Origin: Gordionus sp. m RMFG-2023
Lineage: Eukaryota; Nematomorpha; Gordioida; Chordodea; Parachordodidae
Length of the DNA stretch: 64,000 bases
NCBI RefSeq assembly: GCF_954871325.1
Contig: NC_088775.1
Coordinates: forward strand, 31,783,561 to 31,847,560
Direction of reading: 5' to 3'
The position numbers were made by a program, and so were the translations under genes. This document shows, one piece after another, positions 37,231 through 48,107 of the stretch; within the stretch, counting starts at the first letter, position 1, and each line of letters starts with the position of its first letter. Below the pieces are notes generated by a model. That model ran no database searches and had not been told where the DNA came from. It saw nothing but the letters and a program-made list of their open reading frames with translations.

Positions 37231-37689
37231 TGGTGCTCTATTGGCAAAAAAAACTCGCCACCACGTAAATTTTTTTTTAGAAATTTTCTTTTAAAAAAAA
37301 ATTTTTCTCTTCGAAATGTAAATATGAATAATAAAAAAATTATAAAACGAAACAAATAAATTCTATATAAAGAAGGAAAAAAAAGGTAAAAATTATTTTA
37401 AAGTTCCATTATGTTTTCATTCAGACTCATTAATATTCCCTGGGAAATTTCTATTTATGATGTACTGTTTGAATTAACTAATAATTGTGGTGTACATTAC
37501 TCAAGAATACTTGGTAGTGATGACGTCATGTTTGAATTTGTGAGCCTTAAATAAATGGTCAACTATTTTGAACTACTTATTGGAAGTTTTACGTATTTAA
37601 TGACTCGGAGTTTATTCAACTCCATTGTATTTTTGTAAAAATATGAAGTGTTATAATTTCTAAATATGTATACGAAATATTAATAAAAT

Positions 37690-38640
37690 ATGGATATTAA
37701 ACCAGAATTAATATATAAAATTCTAAAATTGGTTGGACCACTTACTGAGATTTACTTAGACAGAATATTAAGTTATTTTTCGACCAGCACATTACCGGAC
37801 TCTATTAAAATAAATACTTTGCTTAATAATTTATCAGACGAGGTCTTTGACAATATTAAATCAATTTGCTCCGATACCGACATATTAGATCTTAAAATAG
37901 TGACTAAAAGGTTAACTTACCTTTTACCTGTACAAGATAAAAACATTTTGATAAACAAATTTAACTTAATTTGCTCCGATACCGACATATTAGATCTTAA
38001 AATAGTGACTAAAAAGTTAACTTACCTTTTACCTGTACAAGATAAAAACATTTTGATAAACAAATTTAACTTATTACAGCAGAACACGAGTGAGAATTTC
38101 ATGCAATGGTATATAAGAGTATCGAAACTACATAAAAAATGTAATTTTTCGGACGACAGTAGATTAAAAGAAAAATTACGTACATCTACCTTGAATGACA
38201 AAATAATATATAAATTTTGTAAAAATATTAATTTAACCTTAAATGAAATGGTAGAGCTAGGAATTAAATTAGATAGTATCAATGATAAATCAGATGTTGA
38301 TAACATAAGTTATATGAATAACGATAAAAAGTCTAAAGATAAAAACTTTAACAATAGAAATAGATATGACAATAATAATTATTTTAGACCTGATAATAAT
38401 TTTAGAAATAATTATGATAATAGAAATAGAGATAGGAATTACAACAATAATTTTAGATACAATGATAGGAATTACGGTAATAATAATTCGAGATACCACG
38501 ATAATTATAACAATTATAACTACAATAACTATCGCTACAACAATAATAATCAGTCTAATTATGGTAGAAATAAAACATGGCATGATAACAATCAAAGAAA
38601 ACAGATCCAATACGGTGACGCAAATCGTAACATTTACTAA
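37690..38640 (+). pseudogene. Gag region of gypsy element 2
   Basis: Open for 316 codons. The helical capsid-like half contains an in-frame 105-bp internal tandem duplication starting at about 37868 and 37973 (SDTDILDLKIVTK in both). The C-terminal half is an Asn/Arg/Tyr-rich stretch (NNRNRYDNNNY and similar) in place of an obvious CCHC knuckle. It lies 460 bp after the left LTR. Confidence 0.8.
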
Positions 38641-38777
38641 ACAACAATTCAAATAATTATAGAGATAGCGACAATAATCAGAGAAAGCAAATACAATATA
38701 ACAACAATTCAAATAATTATAGAGGTAGCGACAACAATAATAGAAAGCAAATACAATACAACAACAACGATTACAAT

Positions 38778-39215
38778 ATGAATATTGAAGAAATTATTGA
38801 AGAGAAAGTCGACTCTACAAAGAACAAAGATGATAGCGATTTCAATGTTAACAACTTATCTGGGGACATGCTCAATGACAAAGATAATGCATTTATGACT
38901 ACTTTAAAGGTGAACGATATTGTTACATGTATGCAAGTCGACAGAGGCTCAAAACATACTATTATACCTCATGGTCTGGCTAAAAAACTTGGTATTAGAG
39001 ATGTTAAGAAATCCGAGTTACAACTTACCTCTTATGACGGAAATTTAATCAAAATCATCGGCATCACTCAAGTTAAAATGACTTATGAAGGTATCTCAAA
39101 ATATTTACAAGCGGTAGTCGTTGAATCAAGTAAAAATGCCTTGTTGGGACGTACCAGGATCAATGCTTTCAAAAATATTTTAAATAAATTTATAGCAAAT
39201 GTTGACACTAATTAA
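38778..39215 (+). pseudogene. Aspartic protease region of gypsy element 2
   Basis: Located between gag and RT. It shows the retropepsin arrangement: a substrate-domain start VNDIVTCMQVD, the flap region YDGNLIKIIGIT, and the NALLGRTRI block corresponding to the second conserved strand of retroviral proteases. Confidence 0.75.
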
Positions 39216-39436
39216 GAAGATGTAATTAAAAAATTGATTAAAGATTGTGAATCCAAATTGACTAATGGGCCAATCAACAAAGCAAATGTCAAATTACATT
39301 TAAGAAGAGGTGCCCAACCTAAAATTATACCGCCTAGACGTACTCCTTATTCGAAAATTGATCTTGCTAGCAATGAACTTAAAAAATGGATGCATGATAA
39401 AATTATTGAGCCGGTGAATGATGTCCTGAGCAAGTC

Positions 39437-39901
39437 TTGTTACCGCTGTCTACAAAGATGATGGGAGGATTAGACTTTGTGCTGATTTTAAGGACATTGT
39501 ACGCAGCTCTAGAAGATTTTCGATACCCTCTACCACGAATCAATGATCTAATAGCTAAACTTTCAGAAGGAAAGAAATTTACGAAGATTGACTTAAAAAA
39601 TGCTTTCTTACAGATCCCGATTGATAAAAGTTGCAGAAATATTTTAACCATATCTACGCACAAGGGATATTACCAATTTACTAGACTTCCTTTTGGGCTT
39701 AAGACCTCATCTGCAATTTTTCAACAGATCATGGATCAAATCTTCGGTGACATGGATGACGTCATATTTTATATTGATGATTTACTTATAACTGGAAAAA
39801 ACAATGAAGCCCATCTTAACAACATAAAAAAAGTGTTTGATAGAATATCATCGTTTGGGCTAATACCTAACTTCAATAAATGTTCTTTAAAAACAACATG
39901 A
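39437..39901 (+). pseudogene. Reverse transcriptase part of gypsy element 2
   Basis: Contains FTKIDLKNAFLQIPI, FTRLPFGLKTSSAIFQQIMD and VIFYIDDLLITG. The upstream palm segment lies at 39234-39440. Ty3/gypsy type. Confidence 0.88.
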
Positions 39902-40125
39902 TATTGACGCCAAAGGGATTCATGCTAATCAACAAAATTGATGCATTAATTAATATGCCAGAACCAAAATCAGTTGCTGAATTATCAACATTTCTGGGAA
40001 TGGCTGGCTACTAGAGAAAATTTTTAAATTTTGCAGAAATAGCCGATCTTCTGTATAAGATTGTCAACAGAGAAAAATGGGCTTGGAACCTAGAACACTC
40101 TAAAAGTTTTAATGATCTTAAGAAG

Positions 40126-40479
40126 TTGATTAGTCTTCCACCTGCTTTGACATATTTTAACCATGAATTACCTATATGGATAGCCACTGACACATCGAAA
40201 TGTGGTTTAGGAGCTGTATTATTTCATACTGAAAAGTATGATAAAGAAAAACCTATAGCTTTCGCGTCAAGAACTTTATTAAAATCCGAAATGAACTATA
40301 CCAATATTGAGCGTGAGGCTCTTGCTATTATGTTCGCTATAAGGAGGTTCCAGGAATACTTAATCGGCACAAAATTTACAATTATTATTGACCATAAACC
40401 TCTAGTTCACATCTTTACCAAGGGTCTTAAAGATAATAGCACTATGTCCTTAAGACTCCAGAAGTGGAATATAACATAA
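40126..40479 (+). pseudogene. RNase H part of gypsy element 2
   Basis: Contains IWIATDTSKCGLGAVLFH, FASRTLLKSEMNYTNIEREA and FTIIIDHKPLVHIF, the three acidic blocks of Ty3/gypsy RNase H. Confidence 0.88.
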
Positions 40480-40830
40480 GGAGAATATGATTTTATAAAG
40501 TATAAAGCCAGTAAATATAATGTTGTTCCTGATTGTCTCTCGAGATTACCATAAGAATGTCATGATGAAGCTGTTGAAAATATCACTATAATAAATGAAT
40601 ATGGGGATTTACCTATTAATTTTAATCAAATTCGTGATTAAACTTTGAAAGATATGGAATTAAAACAAGTCATAAATGATATTAAGAACAACAGGCCTAT
40701 AATAAATAATATTTATAAAAACATTGATTTGGAATTAAGTATAATTAAGGATTGTCTTTACAAAAGCAACAGAATCATAATTCCATCTTCTATGAGAAAA
40801 AATATACTATAGTCATTACATGAAGGTCAC

Positions 40831-41556
40831 TTGGGAGCAGGAAAAATCAAATCCTTAGCCAAAGATTACATGTGGTGGCCTGGTATAAACAATGACATAA
40901 TGGAAGTGAAAAGTTGTGACGATTGTAACATATATCATGATAATCCTATAAAGATACAAAAACCATGGGTTTCGGCAACCAAACCGTGTGAAAGGATACA
41001 CATAGATTATGGGGGTCCGTTTTTCAGAAAAAATTGGTTGATAATAGTCGATGCTTATAGCAAATTTCCAATTATTATTCCTGTTAAAAATATTACGACT
41101 GATGTTACTTTAAGAAAAATTTTTAAAACTATTTCGCTATATGGAAAACCTGAAACTATAGTTACTGATAACGACAATAACTTTACGAGTAACGATTTTG
41201 AAAAATTTTGCAACAAATATGGTATCAAACATGTGCTCACATCTGCTTATCACCAGCAATCCAATGGCCAGTTAGAACGCACGGTGAGAACGTTCAAAAC
41301 ACATATGAAAAGTAATATTAAAATTGACCTAGATATCGCACTTGGCAAATTTTTATTTAATTACAGAAATACGCGTAATGATACTACAGGAGTTACATCA
41401 TCTCAGAGAATGCTTAATCGAGATATTAGAATTAAATGGGACTTATTAAAAATGGAGGAGAAGGAGAATAAAATAAAGGTTAATTTACCACGAAATAGAA
41501 CCTTTAACGGAGATTTTGTTTGGTTCAAAGTACAAGGTGATGATGCAAAGGTATGA
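40831..41556 (+). pseudogene. Integrase part of gypsy element 2
   Basis: Zinc-region remainder (MWWPGINNDI, then CDDCNIY) leads into the core: HIDYGGPFF, WLIIVDAYSKFPIIIP, TIVTDNDNNFTS, YHQQSNGQLERTVRTFK. A further segment at 41553-41804 ends with VRIKQKPVYLKNY, as in Mag-like pol C-termini. Confidence 0.88.
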
Positions 41557-42217
41557 TCACACATAAAGAAAGTGACATGATGTTCCAAATTAAGACAGAG
41601 AAAGGTATTTTGAGGAGACATTTAGATCAAATAAGAATTAGAAACTGTTTTAACACACTTATTAATTATGACTCTAAGGATTCTTTTAAGGAGGGAAGTG
41701 TGGACAAAAATATAAAAATTACTGATAATAACGATATAACACCTATTTCTAGACCTGTGCGAATTAAACAAAAACCTGTTTATTTAAAAAACTACATAAC
41801 TTAAAATATAAAATCATTATTAAAATGTATAAAGTAAATTAAATATTAAAACGCTTACACTAAAACGCAAAAAATTAAAAGGCTGAAAATATTATATAAC
41901 ATTCTTATTAATTTATCATTCTTCATTTATTCTTATATCCAATTTGATGAACTATTATTTCTCATTAATCACAACTTACTGATGATAATAACAATTTTGA
42001 AAAATGATAATAATAACAACTGAGCATTACAAAGTCACGATTTATAAGGACAACTTAAGGATTTCAAGCTTGCGATTTAAACAAAACAACGTGCAAAATC
42101 GATTTAAACAAACGATTGGGACAAGCCAACGATATGATGACTTGTGAAACAACTTGATGAACAAAAAATACGATAACATAATTAAACTTATGTGAAGGCT
42201 TTTTAGAAGAAGGAGAA

Positions 42218-42450
42218 TGTTATATATTCAAATTTAGGCAACTCAATTTATATTTGTACTGTTATTACAATTCAATTTTTTCAAATTATATTTTTATTTT
42301 AGTTATAATTTTATTTTATATGTTAACCTTTTTAATATTATAGTCTAATTTTAATTTGTAATAAATGTTATATATACCTTACGATAAGAGAAAGATATTA
42401 GTTAATAAAATATATTTTTTAAACTCTCCTTAAAATTGTTTTTCTCTTCA
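42218..42450 (+). repeat. Right LTR of gypsy element 2
   Basis: 233-bp direct repeat, preceded by the polypurine tract at 42205-42217. Confidence 0.95.
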
Positions 42451-42570
42451 TATATTATATATTATTAATGTTATAAATCATATACATATCAATCATGCAT
42501 GTGTATACCAATTGTTATTATATACCTTTTTATCATGTGATATATTAATACTAATTAAAGGAATTGTATA

Positions 42571-44965
42571 ATCATCTTAATTTAACATTATATAGTGCAA
42601 TTCGCACTTTAGTCATTATAATTTTACATTAAATACGGCAATTCGTAGTTTAGTCATATTTTAAAATTATATAGTGCAATTCGCACTTTTTAGTCATTTT
42701 AACATTAAATACGGCAATTCGTAGTTTAGTTGTTTTAATTTAATAATTACCGCAATTCGTAGTTTATTTTAACATTAAAACGGCAATTCGTTGTTTAGTC
42801 ATTTTATTTTAACATAAAAACGGCAATTCGTAGTTTAGTCATTTTAATTTATAATAAAAACGGCAATTCGTAGTTTAGTCATTTTAATTTATAATAAAAT
42901 ACGGCAATTCGTAGTTTAGTCACTTTATTTTAACATTAAATACGACAATTCGTAGTTTAGTCATTTTAATTTAACAATAATTACCGCAATTCGTAGTTTA
43001 TTTTAACATTAAAACGGCAATTCGTAATTTAGTCATTTTATTTTAACATTAAAAGGGCAATTCGTAGTTTAGTCATTTTAATTTAACATAAAATGCAGCA
43101 ATTCGTAGTTTAGTCATTCTAATTTAAGATTAATTACCGCAATTCGTAGTTTAGTAATTATAATTTAACATTATATAGTGCAATTCGCACTTTATTCATT
43201 ATAATTTACCGTTTAGTAATTTTATTTAACATTAAATACGGCAATTCGTAGTTTACTTATTATATTTTAACATTAAATGCGGCAATTCGTAGTTTAGTCA
43301 TTATATTTTAACGTTATATAGTGCATTTCGCACTTTTTAGTCATTTTATTTTAACATTAAATGGGCCAATTTGTAGTTTATTCATTTTAATTTAACAATA
43401 ATTACAGCAATTCATACTTTATTTTAACATTAAAACGGCAATTCGTAGTTTAATCATTTTATTTTAACATTAAAACGGCGATTCGTAGTTTAATCATTTT
43501 ATTTTAACATTGAAACGGCAATTCGTAGTTTAGTCATTTTAATTTAACATAAAATACTGCAATTCGTAGTTTAGTCAGTATTTTAACATTAAAACAGCAA
43601 TTCGTAGTTTAGACGGCAATTCGTAGTTTAGTCATTTTAATTTATAATAAAATACGGCAATTCGTAGTTTAGTCACTTTATTTTAACATTAAATACGACA
43701 ATTCGTAGTTTAGTCATTTTAATTTAACAATAATTACCGCAATTCGTAGTTTATTTTAACATTAAAACGGCAATTCGTAATTTAGTCATTTTATTTTAAC
43801 ATTAAAAGGGCAATTCGTAGTTTAGTCATTTTAATTTAACATAAAATGCAGCAATTCGTAGTTTAGTCATTCTAATTTAAGATTAATTACCGCAATTCGT
43901 AGTTTAGTAATTATAATTTAACATTATATAGTGCAATTCGCACTTTATTCATTATAATTTACCGTTTAGTAATTTTATTTAACATTAAATACGGCAATTC
44001 GTAGTTTACTTATTATATTTTAACATTAAATGCGGCAATTCGTAGTTTAGTCATTATATTTTAACGTTATATAGTGCATTTCGCACTTTTTAGTCATTTT
44101 ATTTTAACATTAAATGGGCCAATTTGTAGTTTATTCATTTTAATTTAACAATAATTACAGCAATTCATACTTTATTTTAACATTAAAACGGCAATTCGTA
44201 GTTTAATCATTTTATTTTAACATTAAAACGGCGATTCGTAGTTTAATCATTTTATTTTAACATTGAAACGGCAATTCGTAGTTTAGTCATTTTAATTTAA
44301 CATAAAATACTGCAATTCGTAGTTTAGTCAGTATTTTAACATTAAAACAGCAATTCGTAGTTTAGTCATTTTAATTTAACATAAAATACGGCAATTCGTA
44401 GTTTAGTTACTTTATTTTAACATTAAATACGGTAATTCGTAGTTTAGTCATTTTAATTTAACAATAATTACCTCAATTCGTAGTTTATTTTAACATTAAA
44501 ACGGTAATTCATAGTTTAGTCATTTATTTTAACATCAAAACGGCAATTCGTAGTTTAATCATTTTATTTTAACATAAATGCGGCAATTCGTAGTTTAGTC
44601 ATTTTAATTTAATATTAATTACTGCAATTCGTAGTTTAGTTACTATATTTTAACATTAAATACGGCAATTCGTAGTTTAGTCTACTTTATTTTAACCTTA
44701 AATACGGCAATTCGTAGTTTATTACTTTATATTAAATACGGCAATTCGTAGTTTAGTCATTTTAATTTAACATTAAATATGGCAATTCGTAGTTTAGTCA
44801 CTTTGTTTTAACATTAAATATGGCAATTCGTACAGTAATCCTATTTTACAGCATTTTATCATAATTTATCATTATATACAACAATTCATAGTTTAGTTAT
44901 GGCAATTTGCAATTTACCTGACAATTCGTAGTTTATGGCAATTCGTATTTTAGTCATGGCCTTTT
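42571..44965 (+). repeat. 41-bp satellite array E
   Basis: The last array, same orientation as B-D. It is rich in short units (TTTATTTTAACATTAAAACGG) and palindromic-core variants. Positions 42860-43612 and 43613-44365 form a 753-bp tandem duplication. It ends at the right boundary repeat. Confidence 0.95.
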
Positions 44966-44968
44966 AAG
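44834..44968 (-). repeat. Right boundary inverted repeat of satellite domain
   Basis: Inverted partner of 1070-1197: AGTAATCCTATTTTACA, GCATTTTATCATAATTTATC, then degenerate cores, ending GTCATGGC. Homology fades at about 44968. Confidence 0.85.
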
Positions 44969-45190
44969 ATATGGTTTTGGAAAAAATGATCAAGCTTATA
45001 TTTTTTGATAAGTATAACAAATGGTAGAATCACGAAAAAGAGATATCCACTATAATAAATCTTAGGTACTAGTTATATATTTAGTATATATTGAACTTTT
45101 TTTATAATAGAAAAATAAAAAGGTTAGCTTAAGTTTTCCTTAAAATCAAGTTTCAAGAAATTATGTGTACTCTCAAAATTATCATATTCC
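44969..45190. other. Non-coding gap between satellite and hAT element
   Basis: AT-rich sequence with nothing recognisable apart from the target duplication CATATTCC at 45183-45190. Confidence 0.6.
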
Positions 45191-46008
45191 ATAGACGTAG
45201 CCAGGATTTTCCTAAGGGAAGGGGGATTAAAAAAATACTGGGGACTTTGCCCCTAGACCCCATTTTGGGCGGGGCCTTCGGCAGGGTTACCTTAGTCTAT
45301 ATATAGTCATATAAAATATTTTTACAAGATAGGTGGTTAATTTCAATAAAAAATATAAGCCTGAAACAAATATGAAATATATTTTTATTAGTTTATATGA
45401 AATATATTTTTAATAGTTTATATAAAATATATTTTTATTAGTTTATATAAAATATAATAAATTACTTGTATATACATTAATATAAAAGCATGGTAATAAT
45501 TTATTCCAAACAAGTATAAGAAATTTATTTATAAAATATTAGGTAAATTTCCACTTTTACAGACATATTTGATATTAGAGTTAATATTTTAACAAATTTT
45601 ACTAATCAATGCTCTTGATAAATATGGCAACAATTTGCATTCAATTATTTAACGCCATCTATTTATTTTAAAATAATCTTCATATTATTCATCCCACAAT
45701 GTCTTTAAAAGATATTTTCTGTCCTTATAAATATTTTATAGTTTTCTGTAAAATATATAATTCGCTATATTGGTAAAAATACTTGAGTGTCATGTGATAA
45801 TTGATAAATTATATATACTGTAAATTTTACATTCTTTCTTTCAAATTAATGTTTAAGATATAAGCATAGAATTTTGAGGGTCAGGGAGTGGGGGGAGGAC
45901 TAAGGGGAATATTTTTAATTAGCTTAAAATGATTTACACAAAAAGTGATAAATTTCTGAAGGGGGGGATTTCCCCTTGCCACCCCCCCCCCTTCCTGGCT
46001 ACGCCTAT
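45191..46008 (+). mobile_element. Non-autonomous hAT element, copy B, whole
   Basis: 818 bp with terminal inverted repeats ATAGACGTAGCCAGGA and TTCCTGGCTACGCCTAT and an 8-bp target duplication CATATTCC on both sides (45183-45190 and 46009-46016). It has no open frame. GC-rich patches lie near both ends. The interior matches copy A at 2473-5866 in reverse and contains the uninterrupted target of the MITE found there. Confidence 0.9.
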
Positions 46009-46210
46009 CATATTCCATAAAATAATATTTGGTTTTATTTTTATTTTTTTTAAATCTATTTGTTAATTTTAATAACTATAAAAGTTATTTAATAAAAAAA
46101 ATAATATTTTATCAATTGATAGAGGCGGTACCAAGTTAAATTATTAGTATGCATTTTCAGTAGAAACGTGATCAAAATTAAATACTATAATTACTATTGT
46201 CATGGTGTAG
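46009..46210 (+). repeat. Duplicated 5' flank of the DHRSX-like gene, copy 1
   Basis: About 200 bp closely matching 49607-49815, which lies immediately upstream of the DHRSX-like start. Shared landmarks are AAAATAATATTTGG, TTGATAGAGGCGGTACC and AGTATGCATTTTCAGTA. Both copies are preceded by the same hAT terminus CTGGCTACGCCTAT. Confidence 0.9.
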
Positions 46211-46900
46211 CCTATGATATATATAACTATATATCATTGGGTGTAGCACAAATACGTGATACGTGATAAAAGCGTTTTCGCCCTCTGGTTGTGGATACAA
46301 CAGAGCTAAGCTAGGTTTTCCTCAAAAATCCATCAAACTGGATAGTTAATTAAGGGGAGAAAAAATGAGGGGCCTTTCACACGTTTGTGGGCAAGCCGCA
46401 CGTACTTGTACCCGCAACAGTCCGAGAACTGTTGCTTAAACGTCTAGGCTAATAAACAAAAAGAAATGGGCAAAACAAAAGCCTATGCCCAAGAACTGTA
46501 AAAATAATTTAATTACTTTAAGGGTGAGTGGTGTCTAATTTTAAGCTTAACATCTTTAATGTAAGCCTTAATAATTATTATCAATAATTGAGAATGTGTT
46601 CATATCAATTGAAATTAGAATTTATTCATGAAAATAAGGAAAAGCTAATGGGTCGCAAATTGTTTAAATAGGTGAAAATTCCAGTGAATAGGCAAAAACC
46701 AGTCAGTAATAGGTTTATGACTATCCAGCAACGAACACCACACAACAAAGGTTGTTGTTTTATTTTTATTTTCCAGAGAAACAAAATACTCTACGAAGTG
46801 ATAGATAGATTATATAGCGAAAAAGGTCTTTGATATTGATAAAGATATGAGAGAAAGGAACTATGATGCAAAAATAGGAACCAGCTCCGTAAGTTTTAGG
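46211..46900. other. Unassigned sequence
   Basis: No coding pattern stands out. Base composition is less AT-rich than the surroundings (for example 46270-46500), which may be a worn 5' part of the LINE remnant that follows. Confidence 0.4.
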
Positions 46901-48060
46901 AAATAGAAAAGTAATTGTTGGCCAGGATTAACAAAAGGCATTATGGCTTGATTGTTATATGATAGTCTATCACTCACGGAAACTCTACCAACAAACATAA
47001 TTAAAAACCACGCTCCCCCCCCTGTCGACTGGTTTCTCCATAAATGAAATAACAAGTGGTCAAAAATAAGGGAAAACAAAGCTCCGGGGCTAGATAATAT
47101 CACAGCAGAAAAACCAAAAATAGCACCTATAACAATATCTCGCTACCTATTTGCCCTCTTTCAATAAAATATGGGAGAGCGGAACTACTGCAGTGCGATG
47201 GAACAAATCCTGCCTAAGTAACTACCCAAAAAACTAAAACACAGAAATTAAAGGGTTACTGAGCTATAACCATCACATCCTGTAGCATGGAAAAAAAAAA
47301 TTTTTTGGTTCACTCAAAAAACCACAAGCATGTCACCTACCGAATCTTCCCCATAAAAATACATAAGTCTATACAGACCAAAAAAAAATATAAATATACT
47401 GGAGCCAAAAATTTGTTCAGAAAAATAATCATACAGAAAAGTAAGTACAAACACCCTTCTACTTTACATTTGTAAATTATGACGATTGATAATGTTAACC
47501 ATGCAGCTTCGTTGTAAGAAAAAAAAAGACCTCAGCATCTTCCAGATCCAGAAAACCATTAATACATGTTTGGATACTTCGAAATCAATGACGAAGAATA
47601 TTTCCTACCTCCAAGGTAAAAAGGAGTAAAACAAGGCTAAACTTTTGCCACTCCTAAATATAAACATAAAAATAAAAGGAAAAGAGAAACACTGGGAACG
47701 ACCAATGTATTATATGTAGACTCCAATTAAGATGTTATGTTTTAAAAAATAAAAAAGTTAAAGACTTTAAATCTAGTTAAATAGCAATAATTAAGAAAAA
47801 TAATGAAATGAATAAAAAAAAACAGTTTTCCTCTTTATTTTCCCCAAGAAAAACATGTAACCACTTCAAAAACTTATAGTTAGAAAGAGGTAAATGTAGT
47901 CACAATGTACTTAGGAAACATACTTAATAATAAAATTAATTGCAAAGAAGAAGAAAAATAAGAATACAAAGGCGAGTGGAAACTTTTAAACGTATATAAA
48001 AAGTATGGAAGATAAGAGAGAAATCGGGTTTTCTAGACTGAGGGCACATCCACAATTCCT
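46901..48060 (+). pseudogene. Heavily worn LINE reverse transcriptase
   Basis: Short in-frame fragments occur in RT order on the plus strand: IRENKAPGLDNITAEKPKI at 47060-47120 (the APGxDxI block), AITITSCS at about 47262 (the YRxITxTS block), GVKQG at about 47617, YVDSN at about 47720 (the YxDD region) and TMYLGNILNNKINC at about 47900 (the YLGxxxD block). There are many stops and frame changes between them. It is a non-LTR element of uncertain clade and much older than the LINE at 18-21 kb. Confidence 0.6.
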
Positions 48061-48107
48061 ATATTAGTCTATGGGGGGGGCGGACATGTTAGAGAGACCA
48101 AAGAAAC

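Larger units (their letters stand above)
36592..42450 (+). mobile_element. Ty3/gypsy element 2 with both LTRs
   Basis: A 5.45-kb gypsy element, excluding the MITE at its left tip. LTRs of 233 bp (36998-37230 plus the first bases at 36592-36597 before the MITE, and 42218-42450) read TGTTATATATTC to TCTCTTCA. The primer site TGGTGCTCTATTGGC follows the left LTR and the purine tract AGAAGAAGGAGAA precedes the right one. Parts in order: gag (37690-38640), protease (38778-39215), RT, RNase H, integrase and a short C-terminal segment. It is broken in several places. The LTRs differ at about 8 of 233 positions by eye. Flanking pentamers (TATTA and TATAT) do not match cleanly. It sits inside gypsy fossil 1. 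Confidence 0.93.

Noticed and set aside
38290-38712. Hydrophobic Ile/Val-rich frame on the minus strand
   Set aside because: It is the antisense shadow of the Asn-rich gag tail (AAT/AAC codons read as ATT/GTT).
33004-42450. Treating both gypsy regions as one element
   Set aside because: Each has its own RT, RNase H and integrase in order, with clearly different sequences, and gypsy 2 has its own pair of matching LTRs.
1070-44968. Calling the satellite a centromere
   Set aside because: Length, AT richness and a conserved core fit, but sequence alone does not show centromere function, and only about 24 kb of array is visible.
1070-44968. Satellite as part of a Helitron
   Set aside because: No CTRR end with a preceding hairpin and no Rep/helicase coding sequence; the outer edges are inverted repeats, unlike Helitrons.
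47287-47475. Lys/His-rich plus-strand frame
   Set aside because: It lies within the worn LINE and has no motif of its own.
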